NCBI RefSeq assembly: GCF_017876165.1
Contig: NZ_JAGINQ010000024.1
Coordinates: forward strand, 19,616-83,615
Length of the DNA: 64,000 nucleotides
Direction: 5' to 3'
Source: Azospirillum soli
GTDB taxonomy: Bacteria > Pseudomonadota > Alphaproteobacteria > Azospirillales > Azospirillaceae
Under the pieces are notes generated by a model. It saw only the letters and a program-made list of their open reading frames with translations, did not search any database and was not told the DNA's origin. A program made the position numbers and the translations under genes. Below, piece by piece: positions 34,286 to 42,790 of the stretch. The stretch's first letter is position 1; each line of letters opens with the position of its first letter.

Positions 34286-34873
34286 ATGTTCGACCGTCCG
34301 CAGCGCAACAACAGCTTCCGCGCTCCCGAGATCACCCAGCGCAACATCCGCGCCACCGTCAAGTGGTTCAACGGCACCAAGGGCTTCGGCTTCGTCACGC
34401 CCGAGGATGGTTCGCCGGATGCCTTCCTGCACTCCACTGTTCTGCAGTTCTGCGGACACGACAGCCTTCCCGAGGGTGCGACCATCACCTGCGACCTGTC
34501 GCGCGGCCCGAAGGGCCCGCAGGTCGCCACCATCCACGACGTCGACACCTCGACCGCCAGCCCGAGCCGTCCGGCCCGCGCCCCGCGCGACCGTGACTCC
34601 GGCGGCTGGGACAACGGCGGCGGCTATGGCGGTGGCGGCTACGGCGGCTACGACAGCGGCGCCGAGGAGACCGTGGACGGCACCGTGAAGTGGTTCAACA
34701 CCTCCAAGGGCTTCGGCTTCATCGCCCCGTCCACCGGCGGCAAGGACATCTTCGTCCACATCCGCGCTCTGGAGCGTTCGGGCGTGAGCGCGCTGGCCGA
34801 CGGCGAGCAGGTGCGGGTGACCATCCGCCAGGGCGCCAAGGGTCCGGAAGCGCAGCGCATCGAAGTGGTCTGA
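34286..34873 (+). CDS. Cold-shock protein with two CSD domains
   Basis: This 195-residue RNA/DNA-binding protein carries two CspA-like domains. The first (about 20-88) has KWFNGTKGFGFVTPE (RNP1 intact), but RNP2 reads DAFLHSTVLQ instead of the usual FVH form. A Gly/Tyr/Asp linker (about 105-125) follows. The second domain (about 130-195) has KWFNTSKGFGFIAPS and DIFVHIRALE. The ATG at 34286 is chosen; 34274 would add four residues. The leader of about 200 bases from the previous gene could carry a temperature-responsive structure, which I did not resolve. A strong terminator follows. Confidence 0.92.
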   Translation: MFDRPQRNNSFRAPEITQRNIRATVKWFNGTKGFGFVTPEDGSPDAFLHSTVLQFCGHDSLPEGATITCDLSRGPKGPQVATIHDVDTSTASPSRPARAPRDRDSGGWDNGGGYGGGGYGGYDSGAEETVDGTVKWFNTSKGFGFIAPSTGGKDIFVHIRALERSGVSALADGEQVRVTIRQGAKGPEAQRIEVV

Positions 34874-34893
34874 TCGCACGCGTACCGCTTAAG

Positions 34894-34930
34894 AAAAAGC
34901 CCTCCGCCCAGTTTGGGCGGAGGGCTTTTT
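34894..34930. terminator. Strong bidirectional intrinsic terminator
   Basis: A 17-bp perfect stem (AAAAAGCCCTCCGCCCA with its complement, loop GTT) is flanked by an A-run on the left and TTTTTT on the right. It can end both the cold-shock gene and the convergent ctpA transcript. Confidence 0.93.
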
Positions 34931-34936
34931 TATTCT

Positions 34937-34956
34937 CCTCTCCCCAGGGGGAGGGG
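34937..34956. repeat. REP-like CCTCTCCCC/GGGGGAGGGG palindrome
   Basis: A short GC dyad just after the terminator, at the 3' side of the convergent ctpA gene. It is one of the CCCTCCCC family copies in this window. Confidence 0.45.
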
Positions 34957-34982
34957 CAAAGGTTGTTTACGGCCGGGGCTGC

Positions 34983-36410
34983 TTACGGGCGGCCGATCAG
35001 GGTGCCCATCAGGCGGGTGCGGATGGCGGCGACGGCGCATTCCATGGGGCGGTCGGCGTCCGGCTTGGGTTCGGTAGCCGCCACGTCCGGGCACAGCTCC
35101 TCCATTTTCCAGGCGCGCGCGGGCGGCGGCGGCGGAGCGTTGGGGTCGCAGGTGGCCGGGTCGGGGTGGGTTTCCTCGGTGTTGCCGTTGGTCGGCTTGA
35201 TCTCCAGGTTCGGCGAGATGCCGAAACAGTCCACCAGGGCGCCCGACGGGCGGAAATAGCGCGCCGTGGTCAGGCGGATGCCGATGTCCCCGGTCAGGGA
35301 CGAGATGGTTTGGACCGACCCCTTGCCATAGCTGCGCGTGCCGAACAGCAGCGCGCGGCTGTGGTCCTGCAACGCGCCCGCCACGATCTCCGACGCCGAG
35401 GCCGAGCCGCTGTTGACCAGCACGACCACCGGCAGCCCGGCCAGCAGGTCGCCCGGCGTGCCGGTGTAGCGGCGGTTCTCGTCCGGGTCGCGGCCGCGCA
35501 CCGACACGATGTCCACCCCTTCCAGGAAGCGGTCGGCGACGTTGACCGCCTGGTCGAGCAGGCCGCCGGGATTGTTGCGCAGATCGACCACGGCGCCGGC
35601 CAGCTTGCCGTTCGACTGCCGGCGCATGTCCTCCACCGCCTCGTCCAGCGAATGGGCGGTCTGCTGGTTGAAGGCGGCGATGCGGATGTAGGCCACGTCG
35701 CCCTCCAACCGGTAGCGCACCGGCTGGATCTTCACCACCGCGCGGGTCAGGGAGACGCGGAACGGCGAGTCGTTGGCGGTGCGCCGCATGGTCAGGGCGA
35801 CCGAGGTGCCGACCGGCCCGCGCATGCGGGCGACCGCGTCGCGCAGGTTCAGGCCCTTCACCTGAAGCTCGTCGATCTTGGTGATCAGGTCGCCGGTGCG
35901 CAGGCCGGCGCGGGCGGCGGGCGACCCGTCGATGGGGGAAACGACGCGGATCAGCCCGCTGTCGTCGTCCATCGTCACCTCGATGCCCAGGCCGCCGAAC
36001 TCGCCCTGCGTCTGCTCGCGCATGTAGCGGAAATGCTCGGAATCGAGGAAACTTGAATAAGGATCGAGCGAGCTGAGCATGGCGTCCAGCGCCGCTTCGG
36101 TCAGCGCACGGTCGTTGGCGCCGGGCTCGTCCTTCTTTTTCTTCTGAAGGCCGGCGACCGCCTTTTCGACCAGCACCTGCGGCGGCGACGGTTTGACATG
36201 TTCGGCCAGCACGCGGCGCATCACGTCGGCGAACAGGATGTAGTTGCGGTCCGAGGTGGACGGAACCGTCGCGGTGCCTTTGACCTTCGCGAACTCCTGC
36301 CGATAGCGCTCCAGCGCGGCGCTGGTTTCGGCGCGTGACGTCGGCGCCACCGCGCATGCCGGCCCCATCGCCGCCATCAGCAGCAACAGCGCCATGAGCA
36401 GTTTCGCCAT
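34983..36410 (-). CDS. C-terminal processing S41 peptidase (CtpA-like)
   Basis: This 475-residue secreted serine protease starts at ATG 36410 (GGAGAGGGG upstream) with a signal MAKLLMALLLLMAAMGPACA; the Cys at about 19 could be lipidated. Order: N-terminal helical part, PDZ domain at about 125-210 (GGLGIEVTMDD, DGSPAARAGLRTGD), S41 domain with VVDLRNNPGGLLDQAV. The catalytic Ser lies in VNSGSASASEIVAGAL and the Lys in FGTRSYGKGSVQ. The C-terminus has a Pro run and extra Cys residues. It probably trims or degrades periplasmic proteins. No murein-hydrolase partner is next to it. Confidence 0.92.
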   Translation of the reverse strand: MAKLLMALLLLMAAMGPACAVAPTSRAETSAALERYRQEFAKVKGTATVPSTSDRNYILFADVMRRVLAEHVKPSPPQVLVEKAVAGLQKKKKDEPGANDRALTEAALDAMLSSLDPYSSFLDSEHFRYMREQTQGEFGGLGIEVTMDDDSGLIRVVSPIDGSPAARAGLRTGDLITKIDELQVKGLNLRDAVARMRGPVGTSVALTMRRTANDSPFRVSLTRAVVKIQPVRYRLEGDVAYIRIAAFNQQTAHSLDEAVEDMRRQSNGKLAGAVVDLRNNPGGLLDQAVNVADRFLEGVDIVSVRGRDPDENRRYTGTPGDLLAGLPVVVLVNSGSASASEIVAGALQDHSRALLFGTRSYGKGSVQTISSLTGDIGIRLTTARYFRPSGALVDCFGISPNLEIKPTNGNTEETHPDPATCDPNAPPPPPARAWKMEELCPDVAATEPKPDADRPMECAVAAIRTRLMGTLIGRP

Positions 36411-36739
36411 CCTGCGCCCCTCTCCACAGGCCGGTCCGGCCGGCACATTCAAATCCATCGAACCTACTATACCAGGGGTTTCGCCTGCCGGAAGTTTACG
36501 GGCGGTGTGTACGTACCTTCGGGCAGGCCGGAATAGCCTTCCGACATTCGGACGTTCCGCCTAAAACAAACCTAGCACGTCGGTCAAGCAATCTCAAAGT
36601 CCGCCCCCGGCAACCCCGCCCCGCTCAAGTCCCCTCCGCCCCAGTCCGCTCCGGAGCAGGGCGTTCGTCTAACATAGGGTGTGCGAAGCCGCGCCGTTCA
36701 ATCCCGGACGGGGAGGGGCATGGTCCGAGAAATTTAACC

Positions 36740-37462
36740 TTAATAGGCACCCTTGCCACTGACCATCACGCCCGCCGTGCGCAACAGGATGTGGATGTCG
36801 CCCCAAAGGCTCCACCCCAGGACATAGGCGGTGTCCATTTGCACCCGCCGCACATAGTCCACGTCGTTGCGGCCGCTGACCTGCCACAGCCCGGTCAGGC
36901 CCGGCCGGCAGCGGGTGTAGAAGGCGAAGCAGGCGTGATAGCGGCAGACCTCCTCTTCCACGATGGGGCGGGGACCGACCAAGCTCATTTCCCCGGTCAG
37001 GACGTTGAACAGCTGCGGCAGCTCGTCCAAGCTGGTCCGGCGTAGGATGTGGCCGATCCAGGTCACGCGGGGATCGTTGCGCAGCTTGCGCGTCGCCTCC
37101 CATTCGGCGCGCGCCTCCGGATTGTTCGCCAGAAAGGAGTCGAACGCCTCCTGCGCGTTGACGACCATGGAGCGGAACTTCCAGCAGGTGAAGCCGCGCC
37201 CGTCCGCCCCGATGCGCCGGTGCCCGAACACCGCCGGGCCACCATCGAACGTGATCAGCAAAGCCACCACCAGCATCAGCGGCCCGAACAGCACCAGCAG
37301 GCCCAGTGCCCCCACCACGTCGAACACCCGCTTCACCCGGTTGCCGTACAGCGGTTCGGCGAAGGGCAGCCGGGCAACCAGTTCCGCCGCCGACGCCGTG
37401 CCGGCCAGGGAGACGGGGGCGAGCGGGGCCGCACCCAGCTGGATGGACTGCGGAATTGCCAT
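36740..37462 (-). CDS. ExoY-like polyprenyl-phosphate sugar transferase
   Basis: This 240-residue membrane enzyme adds the first sugar phosphate to a lipid carrier in exopolysaccharide synthesis. The ATG at 37462 has GAGGGA upstream; a TTG 15 bases earlier is possible. One hydrophobic segment (about 45-70) is followed by the family core: CWKFRSMVVNA, RRTSLDELPQLFNVLTGEMS, LVGPRPIV and CRPGLTGLWQVSGRND. It is a short form without the extra helices of WbaP-type enzymes. No other polysaccharide gene is adjacent, so it acts with a remote cluster or is an orphan. Confidence 0.9.
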   Translation of the reverse strand: MAIPQSIQLGAAPLAPVSLAGTASAAELVARLPFAEPLYGNRVKRVFDVVGALGLLVLFGPLMLVVALLITFDGGPAVFGHRRIGADGRGFTCWKFRSMVVNAQEAFDSFLANNPEARAEWEATRKLRNDPRVTWIGHILRRTSLDELPQLFNVLTGEMSLVGPRPIVEEEVCRYHACFAFYTRCRPGLTGLWQVSGRNDVDYVRRVQMDTAYVLGWSLWGDIHILLRTAGVMVSGKGAY

Positions 37463-37614
37463 TGGTCCCTCATGCAAGCTTGCGCTTCATCCGGGGGAGG
37501 CAACGCGCAGGGCTGCGCTCAAGGTCCGCTGAAAGGCTTGGCATCCGGCGGGTCGGTCGCGGTACGCCCGCAGGCCGTCTTGAAACGGGAAGGGGGCAAC
37601 CCCTTTCGCCGGGA

Positions 37615-38661
37615 TCAGCAAATCCGGGGAAGCTGCTCGCCCGACAGCCAGTCCACGATCCGCTTGCCGCCGAAGCGCGTCTCCATCTGCACGAAGCGGT
37701 GGGCGTCCTCCACCACCGTCCCGACGACGGCGGCCTCCGCCCCCAGCGGGTGGGCGCGCATAGTGGCCAGCAGGCGGCCGGCGTCCTCGGCGGCGCAGAT
37801 GGCGATCAGCTTGCCCTCGTTGGCGACGTAGAGCGGGTCGAGCCCCAAAAGCTCGCAGGCGGCGGCAACCTCGGGGCGGACGGGGATGTCGGCCTCGCGC
37901 AGCATCATGCCGACGCTGGACTGGTGGGCGATCTCGTTCAGCGTGGTGGCGAGCCCGCCGCGCGTCGGGTCGCGCAGCACATGCACGTCCGGCACCGCCT
38001 CCACCATCCCGGCGACGAGGCCGTGCAGGGCGGCGCTGTCCGACCGGATGTCCGTCTCGAACCGCAGGTTCTCGCGGGTGGACATGATCGCGACGCCATG
38101 GTCGCCCATGGTGCCGCTGACCAGGATCGCATCGCCGGGCCGTGCGCGCTCGCCGGACGGCGCCACGCCCGGCGGCACCACGCCGATGCCGGTGGTGGTG
38201 ATGAACACGCCGTCGCCCTTGCCGCGCTCCACCACCTTGGTGTCGCCGGTGATGATGGACACGTCGGCCTCGCGCGCGGCGGCGGCCATGCTGTCCACCA
38301 GCCGCTTCAGGTCGGCCAGCGGGAAGCCTTCCTCCAGGATGAAGCCGGCGGTGAGGTACAGCGGCTTCGCGCCCGCCATGGCCACGTCGTTCACCGTGCC
38401 GTGCACGGCCAGCGATCCGATGTCCCCGCCGGGGAAGAACAGCGGCGAGACGACGAAGCCGTCGGTCGTCATCACCATGCGCCCGGCCGGCACGTCGAAG
38501 GCCGCCTGATCGTTGCCTTGGTCGAGCAGCGGGTTGGCGAAGGCCGCCGCGAACAGCTCCCGCACCAGCTGGGCCATGGCCTTACCGCCCGACCCGTGGC
38601 TCATGTCCACGGCCCCATGCGCGAGGTCGAGCTTGCGGGTGAACAGGCGGCGGTCGGTCAT
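37615..38661 (-). CDS. hypE: Hydrogenase maturation protein HypE
   Basis: HypE dehydrates the carbamoyl group received from HypF to make the cyanide ligand of the [NiFe] centre. It has 348 residues with PurM-like features: HGSGGKAM near residue 23, the DQAAFDV stretch and VSIITGDTKVVERGKGDG. The C-terminus is PRIC; the terminal Cys is the carrier residue. It is the last gene of the maturation operon, 16 bases after hypC. The expected hypD is not between them. Confidence 0.97.
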   Translation of the reverse strand: MTDRRLFTRKLDLAHGAVDMSHGSGGKAMAQLVRELFAAAFANPLLDQGNDQAAFDVPAGRMVMTTDGFVVSPLFFPGGDIGSLAVHGTVNDVAMAGAKPLYLTAGFILEEGFPLADLKRLVDSMAAAAREADVSIITGDTKVVERGKGDGVFITTTGIGVVPPGVAPSGERARPGDAILVSGTMGDHGVAIMSTRENLRFETDIRSDSAALHGLVAGMVEAVPDVHVLRDPTRGGLATTLNEIAHQSSVGMMLREADIPVRPEVAAACELLGLDPLYVANEGKLIAICAAEDAGRLLATMRAHPLGAEAAVVGTVVEDAHRFVQMETRFGGKRIVDWLSGEQLPRIC

Positions 38662-38677
38662 GACGGTCTTTCCGAAT

Positions 38678-38920
38678 TCAGACGGCGGCGTCGGCGGCGG
38701 AGGGAATGGTGCCGGCCTCGGCCAGCAGGGCCAGCGTGCGTTCCGCCTCCTCGGGGTCGAGCTTGGACAGCGCGTAGCCGACGTGGACGATGACGTAGTC
38801 GCCGACCTCCACCCCCTCGACCAGGGCCAGGGAGCAGGCGACCTTCACCCCGCCCAGGCTGACCGTGGCGCGGTCTTCGTCCAGCAGTTCGACGACGCGG
38901 GCGGGAACGGCGAGGCACAT
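38678..38920 (-). CDS. hypC: Hydrogenase maturation chaperone HypC
   Basis: HypC is an 80-residue chaperone that carries the Fe(CN)2CO unit with HypD and hands it to the large subunit. It begins MCLAVPARVVEL, with the essential Cys2 after Met removal, and ends with an acidic helix (LDPEEAERTLALLAEAG). It lies 14 bases after hypF and 16 bases before hypE. A second HypC-family gene is at 44973-45248, so one may serve HypD and the other the large subunit. Confidence 0.95.
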   Translation of the reverse strand: MCLAVPARVVELLDEDRATVSLGGVKVACSLALVEGVEVGDYVIVHVGYALSKLDPEEAERTLALLAEAGTIPSAADAAV

Positions 38921-38934
38921 GGGGTGACGTCCTT

Positions 38935-41157
38935 CTACAACAGCGTCTGTGCGGCGACCCAGGCCTGACCCAGGCTGAGGCCGCCGTCGTTGGCCGGTGC
39001 TTGGCGGGGCAGCAGAGCGGTGATTCCGCGCCGCGCGAAGCCCTCCGTCAAGCCTTCGGCCAGCACCGCGTTCATCAGGCAGCCGCCCGACAGCGCGATC
39101 CGGTCGAGCCGCCGGGCGGACAGAGCGGGCGTCGCCCAGTCCACCAGCGCGGCGGCCAGGGTGCCATGGAACCGGTCGGCGCCCTCCTGCGCATTGATCT
39201 GCAACAAACTTTCCAGGAGCGGCGTGAGGTCCAGAACGCCGCCGTCGATGCGCCAGCCGTCCTTGAGAACCGTCGGCGTCCGCACCAGCGATTCCAGCAC
39301 CATCGGCGCTTCGCCCTCGAACCCGGCCACGGCGCGCACGCCCAGCAGGCCGCAGGCGGCGTCGAACCAGCGTCCGCAGGAACTGGTCGGCGGCGCGTTG
39401 AACCCGCTCTCGATCAGCTGGCGCACGCCGTCCGCCGGGCCGCATCCCTTGAAGCGCTCCACGATCTCGTCCGCCTGGCCCATGCGGGCGAGCGCCGCCG
39501 CGCCCATCCGCCAGGGCTGCCGCGCCGCTACGTCGCCACCGGGCTGCGCCAGCGGGGCGAGGTGCCCGATCCGCTCGAAGCACACGCCGTCCACCAGCAG
39601 CATCTCACCGCCCCAGGACCCGCCGTCCGCCCCCAGCCCGAACCCGTCCAGCGCCAGCCCGAGCGCCGGCCCCTCCACGCCATGCTCCGCCAGAACGGTG
39701 GCGACGTGGGCGTGGTGGTGCTGCACGGGGATGGTGGGGATGCCCAGGGATTCGGCGAAGCGGCTGCTCTGGAAATCCGGGTGGAGGTCGTGGGCGGCGG
39801 CGGCCGGTGTCACCTCTAGGATGTGGCGCAGATGGGCGACGGTCTCCTCGAGGAAATCCAGCGTCGCGGCGTTGTCGAGATCGCCGATGTGCTGGCTGAG
39901 AAAGGCCTCGTCGCCCCGCGTCAGGCACACGGTCGTCTTGAGATGCCCGCCGACCGCCAGAACCGGCGGCACCGCACGCGGCAGTCGGATCGGCACCGGC
40001 ACATGCCCGCGCCCGCGCCGCAGGAAGGCCGGAGCACCCGCCACCACCCGCATAACGCTGTCGTCCGCCCGCACGAGGATGTCGCGGTCATGGTCCACGA
40101 TCAAATCGGCGATGCCCACCAGACGTTGGTGCGCCTCCTCGTTGCCGATGGCGAGCGGCTCTCCGCCGGGGTTGGCCGAGGTCATCACCAGGGCAAGGTT
40201 CTGGGGTTCCTTCAGCCACGCGGTCCCCTCCGGCCGTCCGGCGGCCTCGTGGAACAGCAGGTGATGAATCGGCGTGTAGGGCAGCATGACCCCGAGCCAC
40301 GCGAGATCCGGGGCAATGTCGTGGGGAAGGTTACAGCCAGAACGCCGACGCAGCAGCACGATCGGCCGGGCAGCCCCTTCCAGCAACGCCCGCTCCGCCG
40401 CGCTCACCTCCGCGAACCGCTCGGCCGAGGCCGCGTTCGCCACCATCAGCGCGAAGGGCTTGCCGTTGCGCTGCTTCCGCACCCGCAATCGGGCCACCGC
40501 CTCCGCATCGAAGGCGTTGCAGGCGAGGTGGAAGCCCCCCAGCCCCTTGATCGCGACGATCTTCCCGGCCTTCAGCGCCGCCAGCACATCCTCGATGGGA
40601 TGGGACAGGCGCGGCCCGCAGGCCGGACAGGCAATCGGCTGTGCGTGGAAGCGCCGGTTCGCCGGATCGCCATACTCGGCGGCGCAGTCCGGGCACATCG
40701 GAAAGCCCGCCATGGAGGTCTGCGGCCGGTCGTAGGGCAGCCGCCGCGTGATGGTGAAGCGCGGGCCGCAATGGGTGCAGTTCAGGAACGGGTAGCGATA
40801 GCGGCGGTCGCGCGGATCGAACAGCTCGGCGAGGCAGCCCGGGCACACGGCGGCGTCCGGCCCGACTCCGGTCGTCACCGCTCCGCCCTCCGAAGCGCGG
40901 ATCGCGAAACCCGCCTCACCGGGGATGGCCGCGATGCCCGTCGCCTCCACCGCGTCGATGCGGGCGAGCGGCGGGGCCTCCGCCTTCAGCGCTTTCAGAA
41001 AGAGAGGCAGATCGCCGCCCTGAACCTCGGCCAGCACGCCCTCGCCGTCGTTCAGCACCCAGCCGGTCAGGCCCAGGCGGTGCGCCAGTCCATAGGCGAA
41101 GGGCCGGAAGCCGACCCCTTGCACCTGACCACGGACCCGGACGCGAAGGCGCTTCAC
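38935..41157 (-). CDS. hypF: Carbamoyltransferase HypF
   Basis: HypF makes the carbamoyl adenylate used for CN ligand synthesis and transfers it to HypE. The start is a GTG at 41157, overlapping the lysE stop (GTGA); it gives 740 residues. Order: acylphosphatase domain (VRGQVQGVGFRPFAYGLA), two zinc motifs (CPGCLAELFDP...CTHCGPRFT and CPDCAAEYGDP...CPACGPRL), a YrdC-like domain (KPFALMVAN), and a Kae1-like domain with HHHAHVATVLAEHG and ALSGGCLMNAVL. The longer open frame upstream is out of register with the protein and lies over lysE. Confidence 0.96.
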   Translation of the reverse strand: MKRLRVRVRGQVQGVGFRPFAYGLAHRLGLTGWVLNDGEGVLAEVQGGDLPLFLKALKAEAPPLARIDAVEATGIAAIPGEAGFAIRASEGGAVTTGVGPDAAVCPGCLAELFDPRDRRYRYPFLNCTHCGPRFTITRRLPYDRPQTSMAGFPMCPDCAAEYGDPANRRFHAQPIACPACGPRLSHPIEDVLAALKAGKIVAIKGLGGFHLACNAFDAEAVARLRVRKQRNGKPFALMVANAASAERFAEVSAAERALLEGAARPIVLLRRRSGCNLPHDIAPDLAWLGVMLPYTPIHHLLFHEAAGRPEGTAWLKEPQNLALVMTSANPGGEPLAIGNEEAHQRLVGIADLIVDHDRDILVRADDSVMRVVAGAPAFLRRGRGHVPVPIRLPRAVPPVLAVGGHLKTTVCLTRGDEAFLSQHIGDLDNAATLDFLEETVAHLRHILEVTPAAAAHDLHPDFQSSRFAESLGIPTIPVQHHHAHVATVLAEHGVEGPALGLALDGFGLGADGGSWGGEMLLVDGVCFERIGHLAPLAQPGGDVAARQPWRMGAAALARMGQADEIVERFKGCGPADGVRQLIESGFNAPPTSSCGRWFDAACGLLGVRAVAGFEGEAPMVLESLVRTPTVLKDGWRIDGGVLDLTPLLESLLQINAQEGADRFHGTLAAALVDWATPALSARRLDRIALSGGCLMNAVLAEGLTEGFARRGITALLPRQAPANDGGLSLGQAWVAAQTLL

Positions 41158-41762
41158 CGCGCGGCGACCGCCACGCCTGCGCCGATCATCAGAGTGCCGG
41201 CGCCCTGGTTCAGGGCCTTCAACGCTTTCGCGCTGCGGAACAGATGGCGGGCGCGCGCGGCGGCCAGCGAGTAGGCCAGCAGCACGCAGCTCAACACGAC
41301 CACGATGATGCCGGCCATCAGGGCGGCGTCCGTGGCGGTGACCCTGGTCAGGTCCACGAAGGCCGGTAGGAAGGCCATGTAGAACAGGATCGTCTTGGGG
41401 TTCGACAGGGTCATCGCCAGACCGCTGGCGAAGCCGCGCAGTTGCGCGCCCTCGACCGGCGGCACCTCGGCGACGGTCACCGGCGCCCGCCATGTGCGGA
41501 TGCCCAGCCAGATCAGATAGCCGGCGGCGGCGAAGCGCAGCACGGTGAACAGCCCCTCGAACGCCTGAGCCACGGCGGCCAGCCCGCCGATGGCCAGCGC
41601 CAGCAGCACGAGGTCGCCCACGACCATCCCGCCGATGAAGCCCAGGTTGCGCCGGCACCCCATGGCGAGCGAGCGGGCGACCACGGCGAAGATGCCGGGG
41701 CCGGGGCTCGCCATGAAATACAGGCAGGCGCCGGCCATCAGGAGGAGGTCGCCGGCACTCAT
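41154..41762 (-). CDS. LysE/RhtB-family exporter embedded in the hyp operon
   Basis: This 202-residue membrane protein has about six hydrophobic segments and LysE-family signatures: SPGPGIFAVVARSLAMGCRRNLGFIGG, GYLIWLGIRTWR and TLSNPKTILFYMAFLPAFVD. Relatives export amino acids or similar small molecules. Its start overlaps the hypB stop (ATGA) and its stop overlaps the hypF GTG (GTGA), so it is translated as part of the operon. That placement is unusual. A link to hydrogenase (metal or metabolite export) is speculation. Confidence 0.87.
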   Translation of the reverse strand: MSAGDLLLMAGACLYFMASPGPGIFAVVARSLAMGCRRNLGFIGGMVVGDLVLLALAIGGLAAVAQAFEGLFTVLRFAAAGYLIWLGIRTWRAPVTVAEVPPVEGAQLRGFASGLAMTLSNPKTILFYMAFLPAFVDLTRVTATDAALMAGIIVVVLSCVLLAYSLAAARARHLFRSAKALKALNQGAGTLMIGAGVAVAAR

Positions 41763-42790
41763 CCTTTCCGCGCCCCCTTGGCTTTTGCCAGACCCGCCTC
41801 GATCCAGGCGTACCAGCGGTCCAGACCCTGGCCGCCGGTGGCCGACAGCTCGATCACTTCCAGCGAGGGCTTCAGGCGGCGGGCGTAGTCGATCATGCGC
41901 GCGACGTCGAAGGTCAGGTGCGGCAGCAGGTCCACCTTGTTGACGATCAGCAGGTCGGCCGAGGCGAACATGGCGGGGTACTTCAGCGGCTTGTCCTCAC
42001 CCTCGGTGACCGACAGCACGACGACCTTGTGCGCCTCGCCCAGGTCGAAGCCGGCCGGGCAGACGAGGTTGCCGACATTCTCGATGAACAGCACGCTCTC
42101 GTCGGCGACCGGAAGGCGGCCGACCGCCTGGGTCACCATCTGGGCATCGAGATGGCAGCCCTTGCCGGTGTTGACCTGGATGGCCGGCGTGCCGGTGGCT
42201 CGGATGCGGTCGGCGTCGAAGGAGGTCTGCTGGTCGCCCTCGATCACCGCGACGGGGAAGCGGCCCTTCAGATCGGTCAGCGTGCGGGTGAGCAGGGTGG
42301 TCTTTCCCGAACCGGGGCTGGACATCAGGTTCAGCACGAACACGCCCTTGGCCGCGAACAGCTGCCGGTTCACCGCCGCGAAGCTGTCGTTCTTGGCGAG
42401 GATGTCCTGCTCGATGGCGACCAGCCGCGTCTGGCTCATCCCTGGAACCTCGGTGCCGGCCGGTCCCCGGCTCAGATCGACGGTGCCGTGATCGTGGTCA
42501 TCGTGGGCATGGTGGTGATGGTCGTGGCTGTGGAGAAAAACCTTGCCGTCCGGTCCGACATGCTCGTGTTCGTGCCCATGATCATGGTCGTGGTGATGGC
42601 CATCGTGGTGATGATCGTGGCCATGCTCATGCCCGTGATCATGATGACCATGGGCTTCATGGTGGTGTCCGCGATTCTGATGGTGCCCGTGGGTGTGGCG
42701 ATAGACCTTGCCGTCGGGGCCGACATGCTCGTGCTCATGCCCGCCTTCGATTTTCGCTTCGCCCTCGGCGCAGCCGCAGACCGTGCACAT
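41759..42790 (-). CDS. hypB: HypB, nickel-binding GTPase with a long His-rich domain
   Basis: HypB inserts nickel into the hydrogenase large subunit with HypA. I chose the ATG at 42790, which overlaps the hypA stop (TGATG); a GTG just before it is possible. The 343 residues begin MCTVCGC, a CxxCGC high-affinity metal site. A His-rich nickel-store region runs to about residue 105 and contains the module HEHEHVGPDGKV twice, each followed by a HTH or HSH cluster. The GTPase domain has SSPGSGKTTLL, EGDQQTSFDADRI, ENVGNLVCP and NKVDLLPH. The antisense strand of the His region looks like a hydrophobic protein but is an artefact. Confidence 0.97.
   Translation of the reverse strand: MCTVCGCAEGEAKIEGGHEHEHVGPDGKVYRHTHGHHQNRGHHHEAHGHHDHGHEHGHDHHHDGHHHDHDHGHEHEHVGPDGKVFLHSHDHHHHAHDDHDHGTVDLSRGPAGTEVPGMSQTRLVAIEQDILAKNDSFAAVNRQLFAAKGVFVLNLMSSPGSGKTTLLTRTLTDLKGRFPVAVIEGDQQTSFDADRIRATGTPAIQVNTGKGCHLDAQMVTQAVGRLPVADESVLFIENVGNLVCPAGFDLGEAHKVVVLSVTEGEDKPLKYPAMFASADLLIVNKVDLLPHLTFDVARMIDYARRLKPSLEVIELSATGGQGLDRWYAWIEAGLAKAKGARKG

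Noticed and set aside
38678..39583. An extended leftward frame making HypC part of a 301-residue protein
   Set aside because: The upstream portion is antisense-like low complexity over hypF in another frame. HypC begins at MCLAVP at 38920.
38935..41658. A 907-codon leftward frame suggesting an extended HypF
   Set aside because: The extra N-terminal part is out of frame over lysE. The acylphosphatase domain begins at the GTG at 41157.
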